Source of the DNA: Lates calcarifer
Taxonomy: Eukaryota > Chordata > Actinopteri > Centropomidae
DNA length: 64,000 nucleotides
Assembly (NCBI RefSeq): GCF_001640805.2
Contig: NC_066856.1
Location: 4,619,377 to 4,683,376 of the forward strand
Direction: 5' to 3'
Shown here piece after piece: positions 21,120 through 33,500 of this stretch. The stretch's first letter is position 1, and every line of letters begins with the position of its first letter. Both the position numbers and the translations under genes were made by a program. The notes beneath the pieces are model-generated. The model was not told where the DNA came from, did not search any database, and worked only from the letters and a program-made list of their open reading frames with translations.

Positions 21120-23700
21120 TGCTTAAGTTCCCCACCTGATGCTGATTGTGTTGGAATTCCTTACAACATGCCAAACAATTCCAGTGACTCAGCTACTGAT
21201 TGCCTACACCAGAGAGACGCTGCTGACACTGTGCTCTGCTGGATTTACTCCTATCATGGACCTGCCCCAAGCTGTAAAACTGCAACCTGAGCAATGCAGG
21301 CGTCCGCGGAGAAGAGGCAGACGAGGGTGAGGTTAAGTCAGCACCTCAGACGATGGAGAAACAGGCTTCCATCACCTTTCATGACACTGTGCAACATGAG
21401 GTTACACAAAGGCAAAATGGAGGAACTCTAACACCAGGACATGTTTGGAGTATTGTAAATCAAGTCATGGTGCTCATAGAAACCTAACTCCAAAATGGAT
21501 ATTCCCAATTCCCTGGTTGAAGTTTCTCTCTCATATGTGCAGACAGAAACAAATCGTTGGCGAAGGACAAGGTGGAGGCGTTTGTTTGTGAATAACAACT
21601 GGTGCAAACTATACACAGTTGAAGAAACTGTCTGTAAACCTTATGTTGAACTTCTGTGGTATATTGGATGGTGATGATGAGAAGATGATGAAGAGATCTC
21701 TGTAACATCAGTAAAGGTCAGTACATATAGGTTAATTATCTTCATAATCTATAGTGAGACATCCAGACCTCACAGAATGACCTCTTATTCCAAGAAACAG
21801 AGAAGAGGGGAGGAAAGCCCCTCTCCCTAACACTTACATATGTATGTTCACAACTATTAACTTAAGCATGACCCCAACATATAGAAACCATGTGAAACTT
21901 TGGACATTCTAAGGAAATAAAAAACATATATGGACCTTCAGATACTACACTTCTTTGTCTAAGCACTAGACAGTTTTACTTCCCGAGGGATAATCATCTG
22001 TGTGGTCTGCGTGTGCAGTACAGTACTCACATAGCAGACTATGTTCACTGTCAGCTGCAGCGTACACCTGGGGCGCCTGTTTTCTTCCTGGGAGACCGTA
22101 ACCACTGGAGACTTGAGCTATCCCTTCCTGGTTCTGATAGCATAGACATACTGAAAGGATGCTTCATATGCACTGACTGGAATATTTTTCACAACACAAA
22201 TGCAGATGAGGCTGCTGAGTCAGTAACTGGTTATATAAACTCTTGTGTGGATATCAAAAAGGACATTATTGTGCATCTCAGCAACAAACAAGATGTAACA
22301 CAAAAGGTGAAGGATTGTATCAACAGGAAAAAAGCAGCCCTCAGAAATCGTGACTAGGTGCAGTTAAAGACGGCACAAAAGGAACTCAATCAGTTGTCAT
22401 GGGAAGCAAGGAGGAGGAAAAAGGACAGGATTAAGCTAAATTTCACCACTACAAACTTTAAAAAATGTTGTTGTTTTTTTTTTTTAATGTGTTTGAGAAA
22501 GCCAACCAACATGGAGCTGAGCAACAGACAGTAAATCACAAAGAATGATCTTCAGAAAGCTAACAACTGCATACCTCAGGCTGGAGCCTCAGGATTTCAC
22601 TCAGGATGTAACACTGTGCTATAATCCATTTCAAGTGACTCTGGCACCGGGCTGGATGTGGACTGACAAAAGGTCCAGCCACTCTTCTGTCAGGTATGCA
22701 CTACAAAGCCCACAGGGCCAGATGGTATTTCTACTTTTCTGCTAAGGACTTTTGCGAAGGAGTTGACTCCAGCATGGTGCCCTATTTTCCAGCAGTCACT
22801 GATCTCAGACACTGTCCCTGTCATCACACTGTTTCCTTAGAAACTCTAACTCTTGTCTAATTGACAACAATGATTACAGACTGATGGCTTTAACTTCAAT
22901 TGTGATGAAATGCTTGGAAAAAACATGGTTTCCTTACTCCAAGCGGACATAGATCCATTGTTAAATCCTTTTCAATATGCTTATAGACAGGGCAAGGGCA
23001 CTGATGATGCTCTTAATGGCATCACATCTGATTCTTAAGCATTTGGAAGACACCAAAGATTATGCACGCCAGCCTTTTGTTGATTTCAGTTCCCTTCAGC
23101 CTTAACTATTGACTCGGGGAATGAAACAGATGAGTGCCAACCCACTTATGAATAAATTATACCTCTCTTTTCTGACAGAACGTATCCACCTATAATTCTG
23201 AATGTGAAGAAAACAGAAGAGATGGTGTTTCTCCCCAGGGCAGTGAGTGACCACAGCCCAGTGATTGTCCACAACACTCCCATTAATCAGGTATGGTCCT
23301 ATACGTAACTTGATGTCCATAATGAAAACATGTTTACCCAGCAAGCCTTTGTTGACAACCTATAGTCCAGGCTACAGCAGACGTTGCACTTTTTAAGAAG
23401 GCGTAAAGTGTCTGGGGCTGACCAGAAGCGTATGTATCTGATCTACCAGGCAGTCTTGGAGAATTTAATCAGGTACAGGATACACCCATGGTAAGGTAAC
23501 CTTTCAATACAGTTAAAATCTAGCCATGCCTGCCACCATGGAGGTCATAGGGAAGAAAGAACACCAGTCCCTTCAATCTATATCCATGCAGACTGTGCTC
23601 AAAGGAGCACAGGGAATACTGGCTGATCCATCACAATGTCCTCCATTTTGAGTACAAGCTTTGGCAGATGATATAGAGTACCCAAGTGGTGACTAAATAA
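21120..23700 (+). mobile_element. Jockey-superfamily LINE (Rex1/CR1/L2 group), internally deleted
   Basis: This is the longest mobile element in the window. Its ORF2-like reading can be followed across frameshifts from an AYTRETLLTL segment (about 21200-21230) and an Arg-rich RRPRRRGRRG (21298-21327), through an endonuclease and a linker, to a reverse transcriptase and the LHFLRRRK segment (about 23384-23407) near the polyprotein C-terminus. The plus strand is the coding strand. The 3' boundary is uncertain: 23700-24180 is AT-rich and contains AATAAA-like hexamers (24150), and may be 3' UTR. No ORF1 was identified, and the 5' end was set where protein similarity begins. Clade naming within jockey is from memory. 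Confidence 0.8.
21150..23480 (+). pseudogene. Broken LINE ORF2 (endonuclease and reverse transcriptase)
   Basis: Landmarks in order: an endonuclease N-terminal part with VNNNWC (21588-21605); an endonuclease late part with HIADYVHCQLQRTPGAPVF (about 22028-22084) and the GDxNH motif (22091-22105) that carries catalytic residues in APE-type nucleases; then a sudden jump after LELSLPG (near 22130) into linker sequence LKGCFICTDWN (about 22153-22185), so the nuclease C-terminus is deleted. The open frame 22013-22357 covers this junction. Polymerase pieces follow: PTGPDGIS (about 22708-22731), NDYRLMALTSIVMK (about 22869-22910), NPFQYAYRQGKGTDDAL (about 22963-23013) and a VDFS motif (about 23079-23090). 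LNVKKTEEMVF (23198-23230) comes only about 110 bases later. The roughly 300 bases that normally hold the FADD/YADD catalytic motif are missing. Stops and frameshifts are frequent throughout. Confidence 0.8.
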
Positions 23701-24602
23701 TTTTAAAAAGTCATTTGTGCCTTCTCCTATTATCATCTTACCCAGTTAGGACATAGCATGAGGCCATAGTCCCCATTAGGACTTTGTTAGGATGGACATT
23801 TGTGCATTGTCTTAAAATTGTGCAATGTTGTTTTAAAGTTTTTACTAACAGCACCTGAATGTATATGTATATAAGAGTGTGGTTGCCTATACATAACGTT
23901 ACATCATAATGTATCATAATCGCAAAATTTCCACTGTTGTGTACAACAATTTTGTCTTGTTTTCTGCATATGCAGGGTATTTTTTTATGTTACATATAAC
24001 ATATATGTAAAATTTCTTCTTTTACTTGTGTTTTGTGCATTTGTATTTTCTCAGTTTGTACTATGTTAAGTTGACAACTACTGTACTCAAACTGTGGATT
24101 GTCTGAAACAGTAATCAATTTGACTATTTCAAAAACTATTCATAATTTTGTAAATAAAGCAATTTTTCATAATGTTTCACAATGTCATTTAAAAAATGCA
24201 TGAAATTGTTATAATACCTATTGTTAATTGTATATTTTCTCTTTTTAATTTCTTTTTTTCTATACACAGTTTTTCATGTTTTTTCCTCTCTATCACACTC
24301 ACAAGGAGGGATTTCTGTGCCCTGGAAAACAGCCTCTGGGATTTAAAAAAAAAAAGAGAAAAAAAACATTGTAACTGCAATGAGTGAATGAGTGTGTTTC
24401 TAAACAATCACTGCATGGATTTAGCCGTGATTATTAAAAAAAGAAATGTATTCTTGGTGTGTATGCTGAGTAATACCCAACAGGCATTTGCTAGGAGCTG
24501 ATAACTGCAAATGCAGGAACTCAGCAGTCGTACACTTCTCCTAACTGTATCAAATACCTCAGGGTTATTTAAAAATTTTGCTCAAGTTCTAAATAAGTTG
24601 TG
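23701..24602. other. AT-rich, no gene recognised; possible LINE 3' UTR
   Basis: Low-complexity T- and A-rich sequence with overlapping complementary frames at 24189-24407 that cannot both be genes. AATAAA at 24153-24158. Confidence 0.4.
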
Positions 24603-24613
24603 CAAACACATAC

Positions 24614-24666
<53 letters not shown>
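24603..24666. repeat. (CA)n microsatellite with TACA interruptions
   Basis: An imperfect ACACATACATACATAC start grades into about 20 perfect CA units. The 90- and 68-codon frames across it encode only His-Thr or Val-Cys runs. Confidence 0.97.
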
Positions 24667-24667
<1 letters not shown>

Positions 24668-25099
24668 CTCAATGTGCTGTCTCTTTGCTGCTGATTTTCT
24701 CCTGCCAATTGTGTAATAATCTGCAGCTTGCTTTGACATTTGTGAGACCTCGACAGCCACCCAATCAATCTTCAATTGTGTAAATCTCCTCTACCCAAGA
24801 AACAAAACTGAACTGAATAAAAAAGGGAAATATTTCTTTAGCCACTGGATGGCACAAGGGATTTTAACCAGTCACACTTAGTGAGGCTCACAGCTAACAG
24901 TAGCTGTCCAGTTTGCCTCAGTTATTCCTCTAGCACCACACACAGGCTAAAATGCCAACTTTGCACACAAGATATCTCATAATTAAAGAGGCAGATTACC
25001 ATGACATTTGCTGAGCACATTCTCACTCATTATAGGATAAACTCCACAGTTGCCCTCAATACCAAGTAGACATTTTTTCTGCACTACATTGATTCAAGT
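24667..25099. other. No gene recognised
   Basis: Nothing recognisable on either strand. Confidence 0.45.
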
Positions 25100-25290
25100 G
25101 GGCCAGTTTTAGTTTGTGAGCTTTGCTTTTAGTTAAACTAGCTTAGTTTTAGGTTTTTGTCAATTGTAGTTTGTCATCTCCACTGTAATTTACCAGCACC
25201 AGTTTAGTTTGTCAGCTTCATTTTGAGACTGTGGGCTTCAGCTTTACTTCATCAGCCTTAATTTAGTTTGATAGCTTTGGCTGTAAGTAA
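25100..25290. repeat. Degenerate TTTAGTTTG-rich tandem-like region
   Basis: Variants of (A/T)GTTTAGTTTGT-x-AGCTT recur at about 25107, 25166, 25203 and 25260 with irregular spacing of 40-60 bases. It looks like an old tandem array decayed beyond a clean unit. Confidence 0.45.
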
Positions 25291-25419
25291 GATGCACTTT
25301 ATGATTCAGCAGTGATACAGTTAAGCTATTGTGAAATGCATTTAGAATTGAACAATAGATAACACTGGAATAATGACAGATCAAATCAAAATATTTTAAA
25401 GCACTAACATTTACTCACA

Positions 25420-25710
25420 GTAATAATGCATGCGCTCTGCCTGAAGACTAACATCACCAGAGGAGAGAGAGCCAACAAAAAAAGCAGAAATGACGGGTTA
25501 TCTTAACCTCTTCTTCAAAGCGAGTTGAAGCAGCGTATTGCCCGAGTGTAAATGGAGGCTGTTATCAGTTTGCTTTTATCCATAGACAAAAGGTTAAAGA
25601 AACCATCCCATTATTTTCTTTTCTCTGTTTTAGAATTTGCACATACTCATTTTCCATTTGCTAATTGAATGGGCTCCGTGGTAAAGTCATCAAAATGAAA
25701 TCATGCACAC
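25420..25710. promoter_or_regulatory. Candidate conserved non-coding element
   Basis: A repeat-free, base-balanced stretch containing several CpGs in an AT-rich neighbourhood, with TGCTAATTGAATGGGC, AATGGAGGCTG and a T-rich segment ending TTTTAG before AATTTGCACATAC. The composition resembles known fish conserved non-coding elements, but no conservation evidence is available. Confidence 0.18.
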
Positions 25711-28700
25711 AGACAAATAGCAAGATACAGACTCAGGCCTCTCTTGGATTGATAAATTCATTATCCTAGATGCTGAAATAGGTAACATGCTATTTGAATT
25801 TTCTCTATGGCCACAGAGAATACCTGTGTCTAATATTTATTTCAGTAAACACTGTTCTAAATCAGCTGTAAAGTCATGTTAAACTGCAGGTAAGAGACAG
25901 TATATGAATATGAGTGGACAAAACTTAAGAAAAGATTTAAAAATGAGGCAACACAATGTAACACCACTTCTCAAGACAGTAATAGCAAATATTGTCACAC
26001 ATGTCTCCTTTGTCCTCTGGTGACCATCTGACAAAATATGGTAAATCATTGATATGCTTAGTTTTCCATGGGTAATGTCTTAAAGAGTGGTACTGGCTAT
26101 TCAATGAGATGTCTGTAAGTTGTGAAACATGACAGCAGCAAATCTGCAATCGGCTGAGGCTGAGGCGCAACGCTATCAGCCAACTAAACACAGTTGATTA
26201 TTTCACACTTTTATTTTCGCAAATCAAGGCAGTTGTCAAGGTTGATGAGAGAGATTTTTCTAACAGTGGTGACATTTCACAGAGGCCTTGTCAGCATAGC
26301 AAAGGCAGCTGTGGTTCAAACAAGTACTCAGTGGAAATGAAAGCACATAAATGACAATCTGGCCCATCAGATTTGACAGCTATTTGGACAGATATGTTTC
26401 AGATTTGATAGATTTCTTTCTTAATGTGTTTTTTATATCTACCCCTGAGGTGAGCATGTGATGGGTGGACAGGTAAGAAACTAAACGTCAACCACAATGA
26501 GGGCATTATGTTGGTAATATCATATGATCATGTGCTTTAATTTAATATCAAAACACCTTTGCACCTAACATCAAAAAGGTAAAATCATCCCTTTAGGAAG
26601 TTTAAATAACCCCTGAAAAGGAAAAAGAAAAAATGTATTATTTTGTTGTGGTTCAGGTTCAAGTATAAAATATAAAGGATTTAAACATCTGATTTTCTAC
26701 CTCAGTATCCTGACATGACTGTGTGCCTTTATCTCAGCTAAAATTTAAGAGGAGCTGTTAAACATAACAAGAAAGAGTATATTTCTTAACTTTAAATTGA
26801 CGATAAAACGATAAAACATATGAAAAAAAAAGAGACTTCAGTAATGAGTGAGGCTGCAATTTATAAGTGCGTCTATGCACAAGTTACACTGCTTTCACAC
26901 TGCCTCGCTTTTCTCCTGTAAATACAGTGTTTTCATATTCTGATGAGACAGAATCTCTGAGCCCTGTTGCCCTCTGCACACAAAGCAGCAATTAACCCAC
27001 TATCAACCTGTGGAGGTAATGACTTAAAAACAAATGCTATCCAGAGAAAGTACTGACAGCTGCTGACAGTGAGGACAGACATGATGGAAATCTACAGCAT
27101 CTGATGCATAACACATCATTAATAACATGCTGAAGACCAGGCAATCAGTAATCAGCCTGTACTTGTTAAGCCTGTAGGTTTTTACTTTTCAGTTTTGCAG
27201 TCTTGACAACTCAGCAGCAGCTGAGCTTGTTGCAGGTTTAACTATCCTCAATCATATGGCTCATACTCTAATAGACTGAACTATTGTTTCAGATACAGTC
27301 TCATATTTAACTGTAGCAAATTTACTACATTTGTGACTTATTCATTCTACACATTAACATACACACACACACATGAACTGTTGTGTGCATGCATACATCC
27401 ACAGCAGGTCCCTGAAATAAATGTAAAATATCAGTTTAAAACCTGAAAAATTAATAAATCTGATACATTTCCCATTTCATATAAACAAAGGTATATACAC
27501 AAATACATATTGAAAAGTTAAGTTGCATGTGTGTACGTGTGTGTAAATGACATAAAATGAATAAATAAATAACTAGATGGAAAGCAAGTGCACTCAGAAA
27601 CTTTGCATACTGGTCATCCAAGAAGAAATGTCTTTGCCAGTGTTAAAACCAAACCCACGCCGACGCTGCTTGCCAATTTAACCAATCACAGCTTAAAGAG
27701 AAGCCAACTCAGAACTACTTTTATGAGCCAAAGTCAGACAAAAGTCAAACTTCAAACTTCACTTAAAAAAAAGCTTCAACGAACCACTCTTTAAGTTATC
27801 GAAACTACTTTCTGACCCTCCAGATTTACATTGTAAAAACATTTGGTTCATGTGAATTGCTAAGATGTTCATAGTGCTGCATGCATGGAAGGGGAAAACC
27901 TATATCACTGACAGTGGCTACTACTTGAGATTTCACAGAGATTATTTTTACTCTCATATTTACACATACATAACACATATAATAACTTTTCACCTTGTTG
28001 CTGTGAAATACATGTGTACTCCTGCAGGGCCCTGTGGCATCACTGCTGTGTGTGGTTACAGGTGCAGCAAAGCACACTTATGAATAAAATCCCAGGCTCA
28101 CTGATCAGTTGCTGAGGTTAGAGTGTTAAACAGTCAAAACTAAACAGCTTACTTACACTTAAAATACTCTTAATATACAATAAATGCAATTTATTGCTAT
28201 GTCTTACCAAAATAATTGAACATTTCAGCACTTATAAAATATACTGCAAATAAGTTTGAGCTCTCTACTTACATTTTCAGCACTGTATAAACATATATTT
28301 AGTGACAAAATATCCTATATAGTTAATTAAAATAGAGTGTTCCCTTCAATGTTCTTCACTCTGGCTCAACAGGGTGACTTTAATCGTGAAGAGGACTTGA
28401 AACTATTTCTAAAGCGTGTGGAAATAAATTTTGATCTTAGGTATGCACATCATTCCCTTGATGTTTTCAACAAAGAGCCTTCAAAGCATCGTCAGTGGCA
28501 GCCTCATGATCTCCCAGGACACAGTAATCTCCTGTGAGATGCAATCAGCCTGAAGACGCACTCTGCACCATCAGAAGGACCAGTTGGTAATCAGAGCCCT
28601 GAAGCATCTATGTGACAATTAGGATTGAGATTACACTTCAACCTTATATACAAGCTACTCCTCATCCCTGTAGAGCTGTCTGCAGCCCTGTGTGTTCACT

Positions 28701-29404
28701 TCATATTATTTTTCATAAAGTAAACAAACTTGAAGTGACAAAGGACATTAGTCTTCTGGCACACACACTTGTTGTGAGGAGGAACTCAGACGGGAAAAGT
28801 GAGACAGCTGACTTATCTCCAGATAAGCAAAGTGAGACTGAGCATACCAATAGCTTCTTGGCTTTAAGAGTGTGTTAGAACATTGATGTGTTTTCATTAT
28901 TATGGCTGTGTACTCCAACACATTGGCTTTGAAATGAAAGAGTGACTATGAGGTTGAAGTGCTAATTTTCAGCTTTAATGGTGCTTGAGAAGAATTCACA
29001 CCAATAATGTGTTAGCTTGTTGTGACTCTTTTTACATAACACATTTTAGGAAAACACAGCAGGACAGTGGGCCTCATTTATAAATACTGTATTTCCCCTT
29101 TCATTTGTTTTTGTATGTAAAAATGGAAATCGAGCAAAATATGATAAAAAAAATACTAAAACCTGATTCATCAGTGGTCATGAAGTCAAATTTTGTGTTT
29201 ACCTCTGTATGAAAAACGTGGGGGAGAAAAACAATAAAACTTTGGAGAATCCCATAATAGGTCTTAATTTGTGCAAATTTACCAAATCAAATAACTCGCA
29301 AATAAGGCTCAGTGGCACTAAACAACAACAAATACAATGTATTTTAACTAAGAATACACAAATCATTGTATTGTTCTTGTCATAATTCAAACATCCATCG
29401 CTTA
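25711..29404. other. Long stretch with no gene recognised
   Basis: Frames reach only 88 codons (28612-28878) and none shows a domain or splice frame. CA runs at 27359-27373; AT-rich throughout. No transposon ends found, though old unrecognised repeats are likely. Confidence 0.45.
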
Positions 29405-29690
29405 GGCTGGAAAAAAGTATGTGAGCCCCTAGGCTAATGACAGCAAAAGCTGATTGGAGTTAGGAGTTATCAAAGCTAGAGTCCAATTGATGAAAAGACT
29501 GGAGGTGTTTTCTTTCCACAAGAAGCATCTGCTGTTTTGAGAAGATGCATCTTGTTTTCTGGACTGGTAAAAATAATGTTTTGTGGACTGGTGAGTATGG
29601 ACATGAAAACATAATCCCTAAGGTCAAGTACAATGGGTGGGAGCGTCATGATACAGTGGTACCCAGAATTTTTGGCACGTGACCTCTTAC
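29405..29690 (+). mobile_element. Tc1-like transposon fragment
   Basis: GTATGTGAGCCCCTAGGC, TGATTGGAGTTAGGAG and GTCCAATTGATGAAAAG reproduce the 5' untranslated end of a Tc1-like family I recall from fish. After a large deletion, 29571-29660 reads as GEYGHENIIPKVKYNGW and, one frame over, GGSVMI: the GGGSVM-type motif just before WGCF in Tc1 transposases. The centre and 3' end are missing. Confidence 0.5.
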
Positions 29691-29904
29691 AAAAAATTAT
29701 CCTTTTATGGGCCCCTGGTCATATTTTAAATGACTTTAATTATCCAATATTTCACAAAAAAGGAAATGATTAGAGAAAAGTCCACAATATAAATACAAAT
29801 TTGTGTAGTAGAAAATAGTTTCAACACCCCCCTCAGTATTAGCAATCTAATGATTTATTAAATTTTTATTAATTTTTCTACAGAATAAGTTCTTTTATTT
29901 ATTT

Positions 29905-30035
29905 ATTAATTTTTTGATACTTAAAGCACTGATATTTATCTCTGTACTTTTACTTCAGTAGGAATTTGAATGCAGGGGTGTATCTTAATGATCTCCTCAC
30001 AAGACTGAACTTCTCCCATCACTGTAATAAAGTAA
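29905..30035 (+). repeat. ACTTTTACTTmAGTA dispersed repeat, 3' type end
   Basis: AAAGCACTGATATTTATC, CTGTACTTTTACTTCAGTA and GGAATTTGAATGCAGGGG, then CTTCTCCCATCACTG, match the right end of a ubiquitous fish repeat built from (T)ACTTTTACTTAAGTA motifs. The opposite end of the same family appears at 48803-48900. Confidence 0.5.
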
Positions 30036-33000
30036 CTCTTATGCAGAATGTGCATTTTATTGTGTTATTATTAGGTTTTTGTTTATTCTATTGTCCCATT
30101 ATTATTATTGCTGATACTGTGTGAGCAGCATGTGTACATTGTAACTGGACACAGTTGAGCTAAATCTAACTACTGTATATACTGTTGAATAATTCAAACT
30201 ACACTATTATAATGCATCATATATAAGTTAAGTATAACTTAATATATATTAAACTAAATATAAAATATTCCCTAATTCCCCTATTCTAATCATGAGTTTA
30301 AAGTAATGGAGATACTCAATTTACAAACGCCTTAAAATTTTATTTAAGCAAAGCACTACAGTAAATGCATTTAGCTACTTGCCACCACTGCCTATTGTAA
30401 TTAAACCTCTTAACAATGGATTGTTAAGTGATTAAACTGAATCCAAGAGATGCAAGGGAAATACACAAGGCAGGAGGAATAGAGATACTCATTTTGTGAA
30501 AAAAAAAATTACTTAGTACCCAGCTGAGCATTATCTCAAGTGATGCTACCCATTATTTCGTTACATGCTCCCACGGCAGATGAATAGAAATGTGAAATAT
30601 TAGGCTAAATATCGTCCATTTATTTTAACTGTTGATGTGTAGTTTCTCAGATCCACACATTCACTTAACCTCTATTTTGACTGCAGATCAGTCAAACCAT
30701 TATTCCATTTCCCAGTGTATTGTTCTCATAACTATCATTTTCACACCAGGTGCCAGCCATTCATCAATAAACATTTTCAATAGACATGTTCTATTAAACT
30801 TCTAGCACTTTAAAAATTCAATGTCTTTCACTGGCAGGGCTCAGTGCCACAGGATGCTGAGATACAGGGCATTACTGTCAGGAAATACAATAAAAAGTAA
30901 ATATACAGCCATTCATTTCTCATAGAAGAAGACCCTTTTAAAATCAAGGACTAGTGGCCTTCCAGGTGAAAATATAGGCACACAGTGTGAGCCTGATGGC
31001 AAAAACTAATTTTCTTTGATGAATTTTGCATAGAAATACATAATTTAGTAGTATGATGTGTCTAGACTGGAAACTGTGTAATAGATTTGCCAATATTATA
31101 CTCAATTTTACAACAAGTGTAGTTATCCAAAGCACAGCATGCAACTATTGATGGACCAAAGAAACTAAAATGGGGGTGTTACAGAGGAGTCGTTCCTGTT
31201 TTAGGCAGTGTGAGTGTTGTGTGCAGCCAGTGGTTATTTGCTGGCTCACTGGACCTCATGTTTCATCTCATTATTGACATTATCTTCTGGTTTCCATGGA
31301 CAGCTCTGGCCTGTTCACAACAGAAGCAGGAGTCAGGTCAGGCAGCACGAGTTGATGTTTTGAGGGTGCAATAATAGAAATACCTCCTTTGTTCTATAAA
31401 AAGCCTCCTTGCCATGGGATTCAACTGATGAGTCATTCATTTCCAGATATCTCCAGTGTACAAGTGCCACCACATACTTTTGACAGTAACCTGTTAATCC
31501 TGCCCAGAGGTCCACTCCACAGAATGTGATGGTGCATTCTTCATCCTCATATAAATAAATCCCCAACTCACCAACTGCTGAGCAGAGGACAGCACACTGA
31601 ACATGGTTCCAGTGAATGAGTTTTGTTGGCAGGGGAAAAAATCAAAGGAAAAATGTAACCATTTTAATTATTAATAACACAAACTACTCAAGCTAACACA
31701 AGCAATATCAATATACCTACTAAGTGAAGTTGTTTGTGTTAAGTGTAGGGATGTTATTTTCCCTCAGTATATAACAGATGTGGATCTCTAAATTTATCGA
31801 GGTTTTCAAGTTATCAAGTGTTTGGTGTTGCACACTTCAGGCCACAGGAGTGCAGGACACAATCTAGTTACATGCTGATTTATAGCTCTACAGTTCAGCA
31901 TTACTCTTGACCTTGCTGGGCCTGATTCTGACTATCACTCACATCCCTTTTGTACCAACATGGAACAGGTTTATGCACTTAAATTTGAACTGTTTGGAGT
32001 GTTTTGACCAAAATAAATTGGTTTGAAGCCTGAAAAATCAGTTCCTGGCTTGAACCGAAATGACAGGCATTCAAGTGCAAAATGTGACGACGTCAGTGGG
32101 AGTGTCATATTCTACAGGCTGTAAAGAGAGGATGGAGAAGGAAACTTAAAAAGAGGGTGGAGAAGGCAACATTGGAAAAGGCATGTGAGAAATTGTTGGG
32201 GAAAGAAGAACATTCAGTGGTCTCTCAACAAATACCTGTAATAAAAGTACAAGGGAATTCACGCGATCTACCATTATGCATTGTGCAACAGCCTCCATTA
32301 ATGACACATTATTATAGTGGCTCCACTCTAAAATGGTGGGAATGGAACCGTTTCAAGAGCCAGAGCCAATCTGGTGGAAAATCAGTTAGGCACAGGAGAT
32401 CATATCTGATCAACCCAAAATACATTGTGCACATTCAGGGCATGGTGTGGGAATGACAGAGGCACCAGTTTCCCAATTACAAGTTAGTGTACCATCAAAA
32501 TAATTTTTAAGCTGTTATTTTAAGGTAGAATAGTTGCATAAAGTTGCTTTTACGCTACTAGGCACAAAAAGTTGTTTAACTTAACTAAACTGCAGCAGTG
32601 AGTCTCTTCAAAGTTCAGAGAGAGCAGGAACCAGAAGTAATGTCCACAGGCTAATAGGTAATAGGTTAACATACTAACAAGCTATGTGCTCTGGCTGACT
32701 TTTGGTGCATGAACAAATTTGGCGAGCCCTGAAGCTCCAAAGCCATCTCTTCAGCTTTCTTAGCATATGGGCTGAAGTCTGGCATGTAGACCAAGTGCTG
32801 AGGGCCGCCAGTCTGTATGAGAGCTGGTGTCAGCGACAGCCAAATCGAGTATTCAAGTTTTGTAGTACCGAATGGTCTTAGCAGTGAGTGCACACAGCTA
32901 CAGCAAGTCCAATGTAAAAGAATATGGCTACTTCCTGGAAGCAGCATGTACAGTGTAAAGTTGATTTGTATCAAAAATATTAGCATGTTCATTTTGGGCT

Positions 33001-33339
33001 ATGACTACTCACTTGCAAACTTGCTTAATAATACTGTAGTATAGTATGCAACTGCTTCACAAGACATTTATTGTCAGGGCAACATCTAATACACATTTTC
33101 CACCAAAATATTAACAACTTGCCTTTGTGCTTTCTCATCTGAACGTACCTCCCACCTGTTTGGGCCCCTGCTACCACCTCTGCACAATGTGCTCTACTCT
33201 GTCTGCTGGTTGGCCACACACACCTTTACCTCTTGCTTGTGCAATGTGATTGGTTTCTGTTGTCAGAATATATCTGTTGTCAGCAAAATGAATCGATTGG
33301 CTGCACACTTTTCTATAGCATTATTTTTAATCATTGAAC
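30036..33339. other. No gene recognised
   Basis: The largest frames are 32157-32456 (plus, 99 codons) and 32666-32992 (minus, 108 codons); neither has a recognisable domain. AT-rich around 30.2-30.4 kb. Confidence 0.45.
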
Positions 33340-33500
33340 GTGTGAGGGATATCAAGTCATTCAAAATCACAAGACGAAAAGTGAAGTCAAAGTCGAATCG
33401 CAAGCCTTATCTGATTTTGTCAAATCAAATCTAGTAATTAGGTTCTTTATTCTGTCTGACTTAAGTTCAAGTCATGTGACTCAAGTCCACACCTCTGCCC
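33340..33500. repeat. CAAGTC-rich teleost repeat fragment
   Basis: ATATCAAGTCATTC, GTGAAGTCAAAGTCG, TCAAGTCATGTGACTCAAG and TCCACACCTCTGCC resemble the end of a repeat family known to me by its CTCGAGTCCACACCTCTG terminus. Diverged; boundaries uncertain. Confidence 0.4.

Noticed and set aside
24511..24783. Frames on both strands across 24.6 kb
   Set aside because: They are translations of a CA microsatellite (His-Thr or Val-Cys repeats).
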